From positions 372,001 to 436,000 of the forward strand of contig NZ_FOAV01000001.1 in assembly GCF_900109745.1 (NCBI RefSeq): a stretch of DNA of 64,000 nucleotides. The letters run 5' to 3'. This document shows, one piece after another, positions 46,708 to 55,471 of the stretch; position 1 is the first letter of the stretch, and the number at the start of each line of letters is the position of its first letter. This DNA is from Roseateles sp. YR242 (GTDB lineage: Bacteria > Pseudomonadota > Gammaproteobacteria > Burkholderiales > Burkholderiaceae_C). A program made the position numbers and the translations under genes. The notes beneath the pieces were generated by a model. That model saw only the letters and a program-made list of their open reading frames with translations. It ran no database searches and was not told the DNA's origin.

Positions 46708-47016
46708 GACGCAGACTAATGCACGCTTTGATACAGGGGAAAAATTGTAGGCGAGCAGGACGGGAGGTGCTGCGCGAGGGCGGCGGCTGAGACACAGAGC
46801 CCCCCGGCTGACCAGGTCGGCCTCATTCACCCGCACGTTGATCAGGCGATGACAACCGGGAGGAGGAGTACGCCAGTCATCGGCGAGCAATCCCGGGGAC
46901 TTGTGAAACGCCCCACCAAGGGGCAGCATTGAAGCTCTTCTGAACGGCGGCTACTTCGTGCCCGGCCTCCGCGAGCGAAAGCTCATCAGCCTGCAGACGC
47001 ACCGGGAGGTGTCGCC
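46708..47016. other. 309-bp divergent gap between the cREC and pilin genes
   Basis: Carries copy B of the duplicated promoter (46744-46781) for the cREC gene, and must also hold the pilin promoter. GGGAGGTG at 47005-47012 is the pilin ribosome site. No gene seen. Confidence 0.45.
46744..46781 (-). promoter_or_regulatory. cREC gene promoter, copy B of a duplicated 38-bp element
   Basis: Ends on the minus strand in CTACAAT followed by a T run, 37 bp from the cREC ATG; 34 of 38 bases identical to the rimO copy at 45921-45958. Sequences outside the 38 bp are unrelated. Confidence 0.55.
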
Positions 47017-47565
47017 ATGCCGGCAACCAATCTTTTCCAATCAACGCGCCCCCGCGCCCCCCGCCCGCAGGCGTGGAGCACGACCGCCTTGCAATGTGGC
47101 GCGGCCATCTGCCTGGCCGCCTGCTCGCCGTCCGCTCAGGCTCTATGCACCTTGGTGTGCATCTGCACCATGACCACGACGAACGCCCAGTTCGCCACCT
47201 ACAACCCGTTGGGCTACAGCAGCGTGGATTCAACGGCGACGGTGACCGTCTCCTGCGGCGGGGTCCTGGGATTGCTCATCCCCTATGAAGTGCGCGTGAG
47301 TACGGGCTCAGGCACCTTCGCCCAACGGACCATGACGACGGGCACGAATCAGATCGGCTACAACTTCTATGCGGACCCGAACTACACAGCGGTCTGGGGC
47401 GATGGGACGGGTGGCACCACCTATTTTTCGGGGTCGTTCCCGTTGGCTCTGCTGGGCGCCGGCTCCGTCGTGCATACGATTTATGGCCGCATCCCAGCCC
47501 GCCAGCTCACCGTTCCGCCAGGCACCTATTCCGATACGCTCAATGTGACGTTCGTGTACTTCTGA
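47017..47565 (+). CDS. Spore coat U domain (CsuA/B-type) pilin-like protein
   Basis: 182 residues, start supported by GGGAGGTG six bases upstream. A long, rather polar signal region (about 1-42, with LQCGAAICLAACSPSAQA) precedes the SCPU domain: TATVTVSCGGVLGLLIPYEV, RTMTTGTNQIGYNFYADPNY, VWGDGTGGTTYFSG, and the C-terminal beta strand GTYSDTLNVTFVYF. SCPU proteins form archaic chaperone-usher (Csu) pili. No usher or chaperone gene is nearby, so this is an isolated subunit or a secreted single protein. Confidence 0.82.
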   Translation: MPATNLFQSTRPRAPRPQAWSTTALQCGAAICLAACSPSAQALCTLVCICTMTTTNAQFATYNPLGYSSVDSTATVTVSCGGVLGLLIPYEVRVSTGSGTFAQRTMTTGTNQIGYNFYADPNYTAVWGDGTGGTTYFSGSFPLALLGAGSVVHTIYGRIPARQLTVPPGTYSDTLNVTFVYF

Positions 47566-47610
47566 AGCGCCGAAGGGAGCCTAGTGAACCTCTGCACGAC
47601 TCCCGCGAGC

Positions 47611-47967
47611 CTAGCGGCCCTGCTCGCCGTACCGGATCGAGATGATCCTGCCGTTCTGCATCTTCACCACGGCCGGGAGGTTGCCGGGACCTCGCTCATA
47701 CAGCCATTCATCGGTCATCAGACAGCCAGCAGGAATGGGCTGAGACACGCCATGGCGGTTGGGTGGGCCGGGGTAGAAGATCGGCACGCAGTAGGTGTCC
47801 GACAACGACGGCTGGCCGCAGGTCTTCAGAAGCCAGAGACGCGAGTCCCCTTCCCGCACGCCGGCATCGTTGCAGCGCAGGGACTGCGCCTGCGCGGCGC
47901 CGGTCGCCAGGAGCAGACCGCCCATGATCACCGCCCAGGCGCGGGCATGTCCAAATGCTCTCTTCAC
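47611..47967 (-). CDS. DUF2845-domain secreted protein
   Basis: 118 residues from a GTG at 47967 with GGAGGGGG five bases upstream. Signal peptide (VKRAFGHARAWAVIMGGLLL to about 26), then the DUF2845 pattern: LRCNDAGVREGDSRLWLLKT, CGQP, and a C-terminal MQNGRIISIRYGEQG strand. Cysteines suggest a disulfide-bonded periplasmic protein. Function unknown. Convergent with the pilin gene, 45 bp between stops. Confidence 0.7.
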   Translation of the reverse strand: MKRAFGHARAWAVIMGGLLLATGAAQAQSLRCNDAGVREGDSRLWLLKTCGQPSLSDTYCVPIFYPGPPNRHGVSQPIPAGCLMTDEWLYERGPGNLPAVVKMQNGRIISIRYGEQGR

Positions 47968-48162
47968 GGTTCCCCCTCCATTGCCGCCGAAGGCCCACTG
48001 CCCGGCCTTGGCACAACGCCGACCGACCGTCATGGGTTGACAGCCCAACCGGCCCCACGGGTTGTGGTTAACGGCACAGGCGCGAAGGATCATGGTCGTC
48101 GTCACATCTCGGTCGCCAGTGACCCGCACAGTCGCCCTCTTCCACAATTCAAGGAGGCTCTC

Positions 48163-48954
48163 TTGCAACGCTCGATCCTGTCCCTGCTGGCCCTGGCCAG
48201 CGCGTGCCTGACCACCGCTGCCCGCGCCGATGACTTTCCGCGCCTGGAGGCCGCCTGGCCCACCAACGTGAACATCGCCGCCAACTACCCCGTGTTCGAC
48301 TTCGACACCGATGGCTGCCTGCCCAGCGCCGGCATCAGCGGCAGTGGGGCGCAGAACGGCGGCCTGGCGGCCTCCGGCAGCATCACCGGTGGCTGCCGCA
48401 AGAACAACTTCATGGACTACGCCAATACGCTGCATCGCCATGCCTGCATCAGCAGCGGCAGCGATGTCTATTGCGGCCACTTCTATGCGCTGTACTTCCT
48501 GAAGGACCAGGCCACCGTGCTCGGCGGCGGCCACCGCCACGATTGGGAACATGCTGCCGTGTGGACCAAAAATGGCACGGTCACCCACGCCGGCTACAGT
48601 GCACACGGCGATCTCTACAACGTCGCCGCCGCCAGCCTGCCGCTGGAGAGCGGCCACGTGAAGATCGTCTATCACAAGGACGGCGTCACCACGCACGCCA
48701 TGCGCATGGCCACCGCCGGCGAAGTGGCAGAGAACGGCTACGGCCAGTTCGTCACCCCCACCATCGTCAGCTGGTACGCAGTCACCGGGGACGGTCTGAC
48801 CAATGAGCAGATGCGCAGCCGTCTTAACAGCTACGACTACGGTTCTGCCACCATTCCCCTGCGGGACAACAACTTCCTGAGCAACCTCAACACCTACCGC
48901 CCGTCGGGCTACCCAGCCTTCACGCAGGCCAGCATCGAGGCGTCCAAGCCTTGA
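48163..48954 (+). CDS. NLP (NPP1-type) secreted cytolysin
   Basis: 263 residues from a TTG at 48163, chosen because AAGGAGG lies five bases upstream and the signal peptide (MQRSILSLLALASACLTTAA) then begins at residue 1. The NLP signature GHRHDWE is intact at 123-129. Surrounding motifs are ALYFLKDQATVLGGGHRHDW, HDWEHAAVW and the C-terminal DNNFLSNLNTYRPSGY. NLPs bind glycosyl inositol phosphorylceramide in plant membranes and lyse dicot cells; several non-toxic members are known, so activity is not assured. Four cysteines remain in the mature part (52, 78, 95, 104). No secretion gene is adjacent; the type II system is the usual route. Confidence 0.93.
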   Translation: MQRSILSLLALASACLTTAARADDFPRLEAAWPTNVNIAANYPVFDFDTDGCLPSAGISGSGAQNGGLAASGSITGGCRKNNFMDYANTLHRHACISSGSDVYCGHFYALYFLKDQATVLGGGHRHDWEHAAVWTKNGTVTHAGYSAHGDLYNVAAASLPLESGHVKIVYHKDGVTTHAMRMATAGEVAENGYGQFVTPTIVSWYAVTGDGLTNEQMRSRLNSYDYGSATIPLRDNNFLSNLNTYRPSGYPAFTQASIEASKP

Positions 48955-49096
48955 AGTGGCGGTGGGCCAGCGATGGCCCGCCATGCGTTCCCAAGGTGAC
49001 CGGTGGGCCGACCCGGACGGCGATAAGCGCGGCAGGACGGCGCAAGGCACAGCCCTTGCCGCTCCATACACCCCCCCACGCAACGGAGACCCCACC

Positions 49097-49564
49097 ATGC
49101 ACCTCGACGGATCCTGCCACTGCGGCCGCGTGAGGTTCTCGGTTCAGTCCCACGAACCCGCACCCTTCATGCGCTGCTATTGCTCCATCTGCCGCAAGAC
49201 CGCTGGCACCGGCGGTTTTGCCATCAACCTGGGTGCGGATTACCGCACCTTCAAGCTGCATAAGGGCCGGGATGATCTGCGCGTCTACCGGGCCCACCTG
49301 GATGGCAAGGAAAGCACCGGCCAACGGCATTTCTGCGGCCATTGCGGTACCGCCTTGTGGCTGTATGACGAGAGCTGGCCCGACCTGGTGCATCCGCACG
49401 CGGGCGCCATCGACACGCCATTGCCAGTGCCGCCCGCACACGTCCACATGATGCTGGGCTCCAAACCGGAATGGGTGGAAGTCGCCGCCACCAAGGGCGA
49501 CGAGCGCTTCGACGAGTACCCGAAGGAATCACTCGCCGACTGGCATCGGCGGCACGGCCTGTAG
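49097..49564 (+). CDS. GFA/CENP-V family zinc protein
   Basis: 155 residues. Zinc-binding cysteines: C7 and C9 (DGSCHCGRVRFSV), C27, C29 and C32 (MRCYCSICRKTAGTGG), C80 and C83 (FCGHCGTALWLY). This is the glutathione-dependent formaldehyde-activating (GFA) fold; most members have no proven substrate, so no enzymatic function is claimed. Monocistronic and convergent with phaR. Confidence 0.88.
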   Translation: MHLDGSCHCGRVRFSVQSHEPAPFMRCYCSICRKTAGTGGFAINLGADYRTFKLHKGRDDLRVYRAHLDGKESTGQRHFCGHCGTALWLYDESWPDLVHPHAGAIDTPLPVPPAHVHMMLGSKPEWVEVAATKGDERFDEYPKESLADWHRRHGL

Positions 49565-49594
49565 CCGCGGCCGCCAACGGGAAACGTCAAAGGC

Positions 49595-49621
49595 CACGGA
49601 CCCACCACCGGTCGGTCCGTG
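49595..49621. terminator. Possible bidirectional stem-loop between GFA gene and phaR
   Basis: CACGGACC (49595-49602) pairs with GGTCCGTG (49614-49621) across an 11-nt loop, between two converging genes. U tracts are weak on both strands. Confidence 0.45.
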
Positions 49622-49634
49622 TCTACAGGGTGGC

Positions 49635-50216
49635 CTACTTCTTCGGCGGGAAACCGGGTACGCCGGGGATCCCGGGGAACAGGTTCCCGGCTTTCTCGAA
49701 CTGCTCCTGCATCTGCAGGAACAGGTTCTTGGACTGCTCCAGATAGTTGCCCATCAGGCCCTGCATCACCGGCGCCTGCCCGCTCATGAACTGCGTCCAC
49801 AGTTCCGGATTGAAGGCGGCGCCCTGGCTCTGCTCGGTAAATCGAGCCTGCATGTCGGTGAAGGTCTGCAGGTTCTTCTCCAGGTAGGCGCCCATCATTC
49901 CCTGCATGGCATGGCCGTAGAACCGGATGATCTGCGCCAGCAGCGGCGTGGAGAACATGGGCATGCCGCCCATCTCCTCCTCCAGGATGATCTGCAGCAG
50001 GATGGATCGGGTCAGCTCTTCGCCGGTCTTGGCATCGCGAACTTCAAAGTGCACCCCCTCCAGCACCATCTTCTTGACGTCCGCCAAGGTGATGTAGCTG
50101 CTGGTGTGGGTGTCGTAAAGCCGACGGTTGGGGTATTTCTTCAGCACCCGCAGGCCCTTGGGCTGCGTGCTGTCTTCGGTGCCAGGGGCGGTCTTTCCGC
50201 GTCGGGCCGTCACCAT
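49635..50216 (-). CDS. phaR: Polyhydroxyalkanoate synthesis regulator PhaR
   Basis: 193 residues from the ATG at 50216 (GGAGACAACCAC before it). The N-terminal DNA/PHA-binding domain is RVLKKYPNRRLYDTHTSSYI, TLADVKKMVLEGVHFEVRDA. The PHB accumulation regulatory domain (FSTPLLAQIIRFYGHAMQGM) and a hydrophobic Gln/Phe-rich tail (SKNLFLQMQEQFEKAGNLFP) follow. It represses phasin genes and is titrated by PHA granules, indicating that the organism makes polyhydroxyalkanoate. The phaCAB genes are elsewhere. Confidence 0.93.
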   Translation of the reverse strand: MVTARRGKTAPGTEDSTQPKGLRVLKKYPNRRLYDTHTSSYITLADVKKMVLEGVHFEVRDAKTGEELTRSILLQIILEEEMGGMPMFSTPLLAQIIRFYGHAMQGMMGAYLEKNLQTFTDMQARFTEQSQGAAFNPELWTQFMSGQAPVMQGLMGNYLEQSKNLFLQMQEQFEKAGNLFPGIPGVPGFPPKK

Positions 50217-50337
50217 GTGGTTGTCTCCTCTTGGGGTTTGAAGCCATTCTAGGAGGCCGTCTGCCGGCACCCTGACACGTGTTTTCCCCTGATGTGCGCG
50301 TGGCGGCACCGGTCTGGGGCGCCCGCGAGGACCGCCT

Positions 50338-51378
50338 TCAGGTGCTGTCCCGCGCAATGATCTCGAACCCGACATCGATGTGCCGGGCCTTGGTGGGGTC
50401 CGGCTTGCGCTCCGCTCGTTCGATGATGAAGCGCGCGGCCTGCCGGCCGATGGCCGTGCCGTCGATGCGCACCGTGGTGAGCGAAGGCGACATGTCCACC
50501 GCCATCGCCAGGTCACCAAAACCGATCACCGCCAGATCCTGCGGAATCCGCAGGCCGCGCGACTGGGCCTCCAGCATCACCCCCACGGCCAGCGAATCCG
50601 AACTGCAGAACACCGCGTCCACATCGGGGTACTGCGCCAGCAGTTCGGTCAGGCCGCGCCGGCCGCTGCCCAGCGTGGTCGGCGTGGCCATCTTGGCAAT
50701 CGGCACCTCGGGCAGGCCAAGTTCCTGGGCCTTCTCCTGAAAGGCCAGGAAGCGCCGCTGGGCCCGCTCGTCACTGCCCGCCACACCGGCCAGGCGGCGA
50801 TAACCCCGCTTCACCAGGAAGTCCGCGACGCTGCGGCCCACCTCCACATGGGAGAAGCCCACCAGCATGTCGATCGGATCGTCGCTCTGGTCCCAGGTCT
50901 CCACCACCGGCACGCCGGCCGACCGCAACCGCAACCGCGCCTGCTGCGAGTGGCTGGTGCCGGTCAGCACCAGGCCGTCGGGGCGGCGGCCGATCATGGC
51001 GTTCAGCCAGTCGTCTTCACGGGCGTTGTCATAGCCAGTCTGGCCCAGCAAGACCTGGTAGCCGGCCTGGAACAGGGACTCGGTGAGGCTCTGTACGGTC
51101 TCCAGGAACACCAGGCCCGCAATCGTGGGCACGGCCACCCCCACCATGCGGCTGCGCATGGAGGACAAGGCACCAGCCAGCAGGTTGGGCACATAACCCG
51201 TGCTGCGCACGGCCGCCGTCACGCGTTCGCGAACTTCCGCCGACACCTGGTTCGGCGAGTTCAGCGCGCGCGAGGCGGTGATCGGCGCCACGCCCGCCAG
51301 TTTGGCCACGTCGCGCAGGGTGACCGCACCACTGCCTTTTCGGCGGCGGGGTCGGGAGAGGCTTTCAGCATCGGACAT
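50338..51378 (-). CDS. LacI-family transcriptional regulator (GntR/gluconate type)
   Basis: 346 residues. Helix-turn-helix at about 17-40 (VTLRDVAKLAGVAPITASRA, LNSPNQVSAEVRERV) with the hinge LLAGALSSMRSRMVGVAVPT, then a periplasmic-binding-like effector domain (GLRIPQDLAVIGFGDLAMAV, DGTAIGRQAARFIIERAE). Closest in style to gluconate-type LacI repressors. No sugar operon is adjacent, so its target lies elsewhere. Confidence 0.85.
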   Translation of the reverse strand: MSDAESLSRPRRRKGSGAVTLRDVAKLAGVAPITASRALNSPNQVSAEVRERVTAAVRSTGYVPNLLAGALSSMRSRMVGVAVPTIAGLVFLETVQSLTESLFQAGYQVLLGQTGYDNAREDDWLNAMIGRRPDGLVLTGTSHSQQARLRLRSAGVPVVETWDQSDDPIDMLVGFSHVEVGRSVADFLVKRGYRRLAGVAGSDERAQRRFLAFQEKAQELGLPEVPIAKMATPTTLGSGRRGLTELLAQYPDVDAVFCSSDSLAVGVMLEAQSRGLRIPQDLAVIGFGDLAMAVDMSPSLTTVRIDGTAIGRQAARFIIERAERKPDPTKARHIDVGFEIIARDST

Positions 51379-51529
51379 TGGCGCCGATCATAGAGGGCGC
51401 CAGCCCCCCATCCCGGGCTGCACGGCTGGGGAGACGACTCTTGCATGGCAGGCGCACCACAGCACCCAGGCGACAGACAGCCGCGTCAGCGTGTGGCAAG
51501 CAAGCAGCGGCGCCGGGGCCGCCAAAACA

Positions 51530-52450
51530 TCAGGCCGCCTTCGCCTCGTCCAGCGCCAACACCCCGGTGCGGTCACGGCAGGCATCGATGTAATCCACCA
51601 GCGCCGTAGAGTCATTTGGAAACTTGCGGGCGAACAGGATCTCGCCGGGTCCGTTGTAGTTTTCCGGTGGGAACTGGCGGTTGTGCATCACTTCCTTCAC
51701 CAACTCCATTCGGAAGGTTTCCGGGCTGGCCTTGCCCGGCAGCCAGTAGTTGCGGGTGACGTTGCGGGCCACCTGGGGCAGGAAGGGGGAGTTGCCCACG
51801 ATGGTGTGGATGAAGGTCTCATCCGCGCACACCGTGGTGGAGAAATAGTGGCTCAGCTCTTGATGCGTATCCACGAAGTTCAGCACGTGCTCGACACACG
51901 GGCGGGTCAGCGCCCACCAGGTGGCACCGCCATAGGGCTGCAGGCCTTCCAGGTGTTGGTGGTAATCCCGCCATTCCTTCACCAGTCCGGCCTTGAGGAG
52001 CGCTCGCTCCAGATAACGGAAGGGGCCAGGCCGGGCCACGCGTTGGGCGATGCGCGATTCCGGCTTGCCCTGCTTGGCATTGGGCATCTCGACCAGATTG
52101 AGGAACTCCGCGCGCGGCCGGCGCTCGAAGAAGTCGTGCACATACGCCATGCTGTGGACCGGATAGTCCACGCCGCTGAGCAGCACAAAGCGTTCGATGG
52201 GTTCGGGCGCCGCAGCGGCCGTTCGCATCAACTCGAGAATGGCCTCCACTTGCGAATAGTCGCCCCAATGCACGGCAATGCGATTTGGCGTGAATCGCAC
52301 GCCTTCCGCGGCCAACGACTCAAAGTCCGACATCCTGGACTTTTTGTCGATGTGCATGAACAGCAATGCATCGGGATGGCGCAGGCCATTGACCAGACGG
52401 CGCAGGTGATCAGGCGCGTTGTGGACCAGGAGCAGGTAAGCGATTTTCAT
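51530..52450 (-). CDS. GT14-type (core-2/I-branching-like) glycosyltransferase
   Basis: 306 residues. The family motifs are MKIAYLLLVHNAPDHLRRLV, LFMHIDKKSRMSDFESLA, VHWGDYSQVEAILELMRTAA, FVLLSGVDYPVHSMAYVHDF and WWALTRPCVEHVLNFVDTHQ. Bacterial GT14 enzymes transfer xylose or GlcNAc to surface polysaccharides. It is 151 bp from the LacI-type regulator on the same strand; a functional link is possible but not shown. Confidence 0.85.
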   Translation of the reverse strand: MKIAYLLLVHNAPDHLRRLVNGLRHPDALLFMHIDKKSRMSDFESLAAEGVRFTPNRIAVHWGDYSQVEAILELMRTAAAAPEPIERFVLLSGVDYPVHSMAYVHDFFERRPRAEFLNLVEMPNAKQGKPESRIAQRVARPGPFRYLERALLKAGLVKEWRDYHQHLEGLQPYGGATWWALTRPCVEHVLNFVDTHQELSHYFSTTVCADETFIHTIVGNSPFLPQVARNVTRNYWLPGKASPETFRMELVKEVMHNRQFPPENYNGPGEILFARKFPNDSTALVDYIDACRDRTGVLALDEAKAA

Positions 52451-53039
52451 GGGCGGACTCTTCCCAGCGGTTGAAGCACTGCGAGGCGCTAGCCCCGTGC
52501 ATCAGCCCTCCCATGACGATGGGAGAGGGAAAAGCCCGAGGAAGCGGAGAAGCGGCCGTGACATGGACGGCCCGACATTTTTTTGACTACCAGCACAGGG
52601 GAGGCGGCGCGGGCAGTCGGTTGGGATGGCAATCGATGTGCCGCCCGTTTCTGCCCGTCGGAAGTCCCGCCGCCAGTCTGTGGCACAGGCCTTGCACGAT
52701 TCATGACATGTCGGGCCTGATTCGCGGGTGCGCTGTCACTCTTTCTTGCGACTTTCCTCCTGCCGATGCGGCAAGAGGGGGTGGCCTGTCGCCTGCAGTG
52801 TTTGGCGGCGACAGTCCCTCCTTCATCGGCCCCTGCGGCAGCCACTCCCGTGTGAGCCAGACGGGTGACCAAGAACTGCATGACGCGGGTCGGGCGCCGC
52901 ATGACCCTCAACGCAAAGGCCATCAAGTGCAGGCCGATGCACACAAACGGCCTTGCACGCATGCAATCGCGCACAAGTCGCACCGGCAAGGTGCCGGGCC
53001 CCGCACCATCTTCCCCATGACCCATTCCAGGAGCATTGA
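52451..53039. other. 589-bp regulatory gap between GT14 gene and cynS
   Basis: No supported gene; open frames on both strands lack a start signal or recognisable protein. It contains a hairpin CTCCCAT-GACG-ATGGGAG (52508-52525), a sigma-54 promoter match (52681-52696) and an inverted repeat TTGCA-CGCA-TGCAA (52953-52966) 74 bp before cynS. Confidence 0.5.
52681..52696 (+). promoter_or_regulatory. Candidate sigma-54 promoter upstream of cynS
   Basis: TGGCACAGGCCTTGCA matches the -24/-12 consensus TGGCAC-N5-TTGCA with GG and GC ten bases apart, the required spacing. It points at cynS, leaving a leader of about 330 nt. No clear NtrC dimer site was identified nearby. Confidence 0.5.
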
Positions 53040-53483
53040 ATGACTCGTCTTGCCGTCACCGAAAAGATCATCGCCACCAAGGTGGCCAAGGGCCTCAAGT
53101 GGTCGGACATTGCACGTGAGGTCGGCCTGAGCAAGGAGTGGGTCACCGCCGGCTGCCTGGGCCAGATGACCTTTGATGATGCGCAGGCCGCCACACTGGC
53201 CACCCTCTTCGACCTCACCGAAGCAGAGACGCAGTGGTTGAAGGTCGTGCCCTACAAGGGCAGCCTGCCCGGCGCCGTGCCTACCGATCCGCTGGTCTAC
53301 CGCTTCTATGAGCTGGTCAGCGTCTACGGCACGACGTTCAAGGAGCTCATCCATGAGGAGTTCGGCGACGGCATCATGAGTGCCATCGACTTCCGCATGG
53401 ACCTGCAGCGCGAGCCCGACCCCAAGGGGGACCGCGTCAGCATCGTGATGAGCGGAAAGTTCCTGCCCTACAAGACCTATTGA
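53040..53483 (+). CDS. cynS: Cyanate hydratase (cyanase)
   Basis: 147 residues, full length. An N-terminal helix-turn-helix-like domain (GLKWSDIAREVGLSKEWVTA) precedes the catalytic domain with R88 and E91 (VYRFYELVSVYGTTFKELIH) and S114 (GIMSAIDFRMDL), equivalent to the E. coli Arg96/Glu99/Ser122 triad. It converts cyanate and bicarbonate to ammonia and CO2, a nitrogen-salvage and detoxification step. No cynT or cynX alongside. GGAG lies nine bases before the ATG. Confidence 0.97.
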   Translation: MTRLAVTEKIIATKVAKGLKWSDIAREVGLSKEWVTAGCLGQMTFDDAQAATLATLFDLTEAETQWLKVVPYKGSLPGAVPTDPLVYRFYELVSVYGTTFKELIHEEFGDGIMSAIDFRMDLQREPDPKGDRVSIVMSGKFLPYKTY

Positions 53484-53505
53484 CGGGCTGCGCTAGCATC
53501 GCCCG

Positions 53506-54105
53506 ATGCATTTCTACGAACCTCGTCAAGGTCATGGGCTGCCCCATGACCCCTTCAACGCCATCGTCGGGCCGCGCCCTATCGGCTGGATCGCCAGCCA
53601 TGACGCGGCAGGCGTTCTCAACCTGGCGCCGTACAGTTTCTTCAACGGGTTCAACTACACCCCGCCCATCGTGGGTTTTGCCAGCCTGGGCCGCAAGGAC
53701 ACGGTCCGCAACATCGAGGCGACCGGTGAATTTGTGTGGAACCTGGTGACGCGAGACCTGGCCGAAGCGATGAACGCCAGTTGTGCGGCGGTGCCGCCGG
53801 AGGTCAATGAGTTCGAGCTGGCGGGCCTGGAGACCGCGCCCTCACGCCTCGTGGGGGTGCCCCGCGTGGCGGCCAGCCCGGTCGCCTTCGAATGCCGGCT
53901 GACCCAGATCATCCAGTTGCAGGACGCGAACGGTCAGGGCTTGAGCACCTGGCTCACCCTTGGCGAGGTGGTGGGGGTGCACATCAGCGAGCATTTGCTG
54001 GTCGATGGTGTCTACGACACGGCAGCAGCCCACCCGGTGCTGCGCGGCGGCGGGCCGTCGGACTACTTCGAGCTGGGGCCACGGTTCAGGATGAAGCGCC
54101 CCTGA
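53506..54105 (+). CDS. Flavin reductase-like FMN-binding protein
   Basis: 199 residues. The split-barrel flavin reductase fold shows IVGPRPIGWIASHDAAGVLN, APYSFFNGFNYTPPIVGFAS, KDTVRNIEATGEFVWNLVTR. Members reduce FMN for partner monooxygenases or act alone. It starts 22 bp after cynS, so they are likely co-transcribed; a role in cyanate metabolism is not known. Confidence 0.88.
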   Translation: MHFYEPRQGHGLPHDPFNAIVGPRPIGWIASHDAAGVLNLAPYSFFNGFNYTPPIVGFASLGRKDTVRNIEATGEFVWNLVTRDLAEAMNASCAAVPPEVNEFELAGLETAPSRLVGVPRVAASPVAFECRLTQIIQLQDANGQGLSTWLTLGEVVGVHISEHLLVDGVYDTAAAHPVLRGGGPSDYFELGPRFRMKRP

Positions 54106-54177
54106 GCGCAGCTTCCCACCGGCAAAAGGTAGTTGCGGCCGTCCCCCTGGCATCGACCACCTGGGAACCCTTCATCA

Positions 54178-55395
54178 TCAGGCGGCCCGAGCGCCATGCC
54201 GCAAGGTCAGCAGGGTGCCCAGGGTGATGGCGGTGGCTGCAAACGCCGGGCCGCCCAAGGCTCCCATGTGATCCACCAGCACGCCGCCACCAATGGCGCC
54301 GCTGGCAATGGCCACCTGGAAGGCCGCCACCAGCAGGCCGCCCGCGCCTTCCGCCTGGTCCGGCGCCACTCGCACGATCCAGGTCTGGAACCCGACCGGG
54401 AAGGCACCGAAGGCGAAGCCCCACAGCACCACCGCCACCGCCGTGACCCAGGCCGACGAGCCCGCCATCAGCAGCGAGACAGCCAGCAGCACGATCAGCG
54501 CGCCGCCACCCACGATGGCATGGCGCTCACTGCGCTCCGCCACGAAGCCGCCCGCCAGGTTGCCAAAGAAGCCGCCCACGCCATAACCCAGCAGCACTGC
54601 CGAGATGGCAGAGACCGAAAGATGGGTGACGTTCTCCATCAGCGGGCGGATGTAGGTGAACCCGGCGAAATGCCCCGAGATGACCAGCAGCACCGCCAGC
54701 AAGGCCACCCGCACACCCGGTCGGCCCAGCAGTTCGCCCAACACCTTCAGGCTGGGGTTGTCCCGCGGCGGCAGCGACGGCAGGGTCAGGACCTGCGAGG
54801 CCAAGGTCAGCACGCTGAGCACGCCGGCCGCGATAAAGGGGCTGCGCCATCCCCAGTGGTCTCCCATCCAGGCCCCGATGGGCGCGGCACAGACAGTGGC
54901 CACGGACACGCCGCTCAAGATCAGTGACATGGCACGCGCAAACAGCCGGTCCGGCACCAGCCGCATGGCCAGCGCTGCGGCCATGGACCAGAAACCACCC
55001 AGCGCCACGCCCAGGATCACGCGCGCCGTCAGCAGGGTCGGCAGGCTGGAGGCGGTCGCGGCCAGGGCGTTGGAGACCAGCAACAGCAAGGTCAGCACGA
55101 TCATGACCAGCCGGCGGTCGAAACGGCGCGTCAGCAGAGGAATGGAGGGCGCGGCCACCGCACCCACAAGCGCCGTGGCGGTCACCGTCTGGCCCGCAGC
55201 GCCCGCACTCACGCCCAGATCAGTGGCGATGGCCGTCAGCAGGCTGGCAGGAAGAAATTCGGCGGTGACCAGTCCAAAAACCCCCAGCGTGAGGGAGCCA
55301 ATGGCCACCCAGTGGGCATGCTCCGGCGCACCTGATGGGGGTGCCGGGGACTGGGCTTGATCGGCGTCAAGGCAGTTACTGCAGGAAGTAGTCAC
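54178..55395 (-). CDS. MFS transporter (sugar-efflux/DHA type)
   Basis: 405 residues from a possible GTG at 55395; the frame stays open to 55509, overlapping the divergent regulator. Twelve helices, with LGVFGLVTAEFLPASLLTAI, IPLLTRRFDRRLVMIVLTLL (motif A) and RVILGVALGGFWSMAAALAM (motif B/C). The substrate is unknown. Paired with the divergent AraC/cupin regulator, which typically controls the adjacent exporter. The start is uncertain because no good ribosome site is visible. Confidence 0.8.
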   Translation of the reverse strand: MTTSCSNCLDADQAQSPAPPSGAPEHAHWVAIGSLTLGVFGLVTAEFLPASLLTAIATDLGVSAGAAGQTVTATALVGAVAAPSIPLLTRRFDRRLVMIVLTLLLLVSNALAATASSLPTLLTARVILGVALGGFWSMAAALAMRLVPDRLFARAMSLILSGVSVATVCAAPIGAWMGDHWGWRSPFIAAGVLSVLTLASQVLTLPSLPPRDNPSLKVLGELLGRPGVRVALLAVLLVISGHFAGFTYIRPLMENVTHLSVSAISAVLLGYGVGGFFGNLAGGFVAERSERHAIVGGGALIVLLAVSLLMAGSSAWVTAVAVVLWGFAFGAFPVGFQTWIVRVAPDQAEGAGGLLVAAFQVAIASGAIGGGVLVDHMGALGGPAFAATAITLGTLLTLRHGARAA

Positions 55396-55471
55396 AGCGT
55401 GGGTAAGGTGAAATGCAATGGCTCCCAGCTTAGGGATAGTATTCAGGCGTTTCCATGTCGGAAGAGCCGAA

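Noticed and set aside
52471-53043. Frame upstream of cynS
   Set aside because: No family resemblance or ribosome site, and it spans the promoter-like elements.
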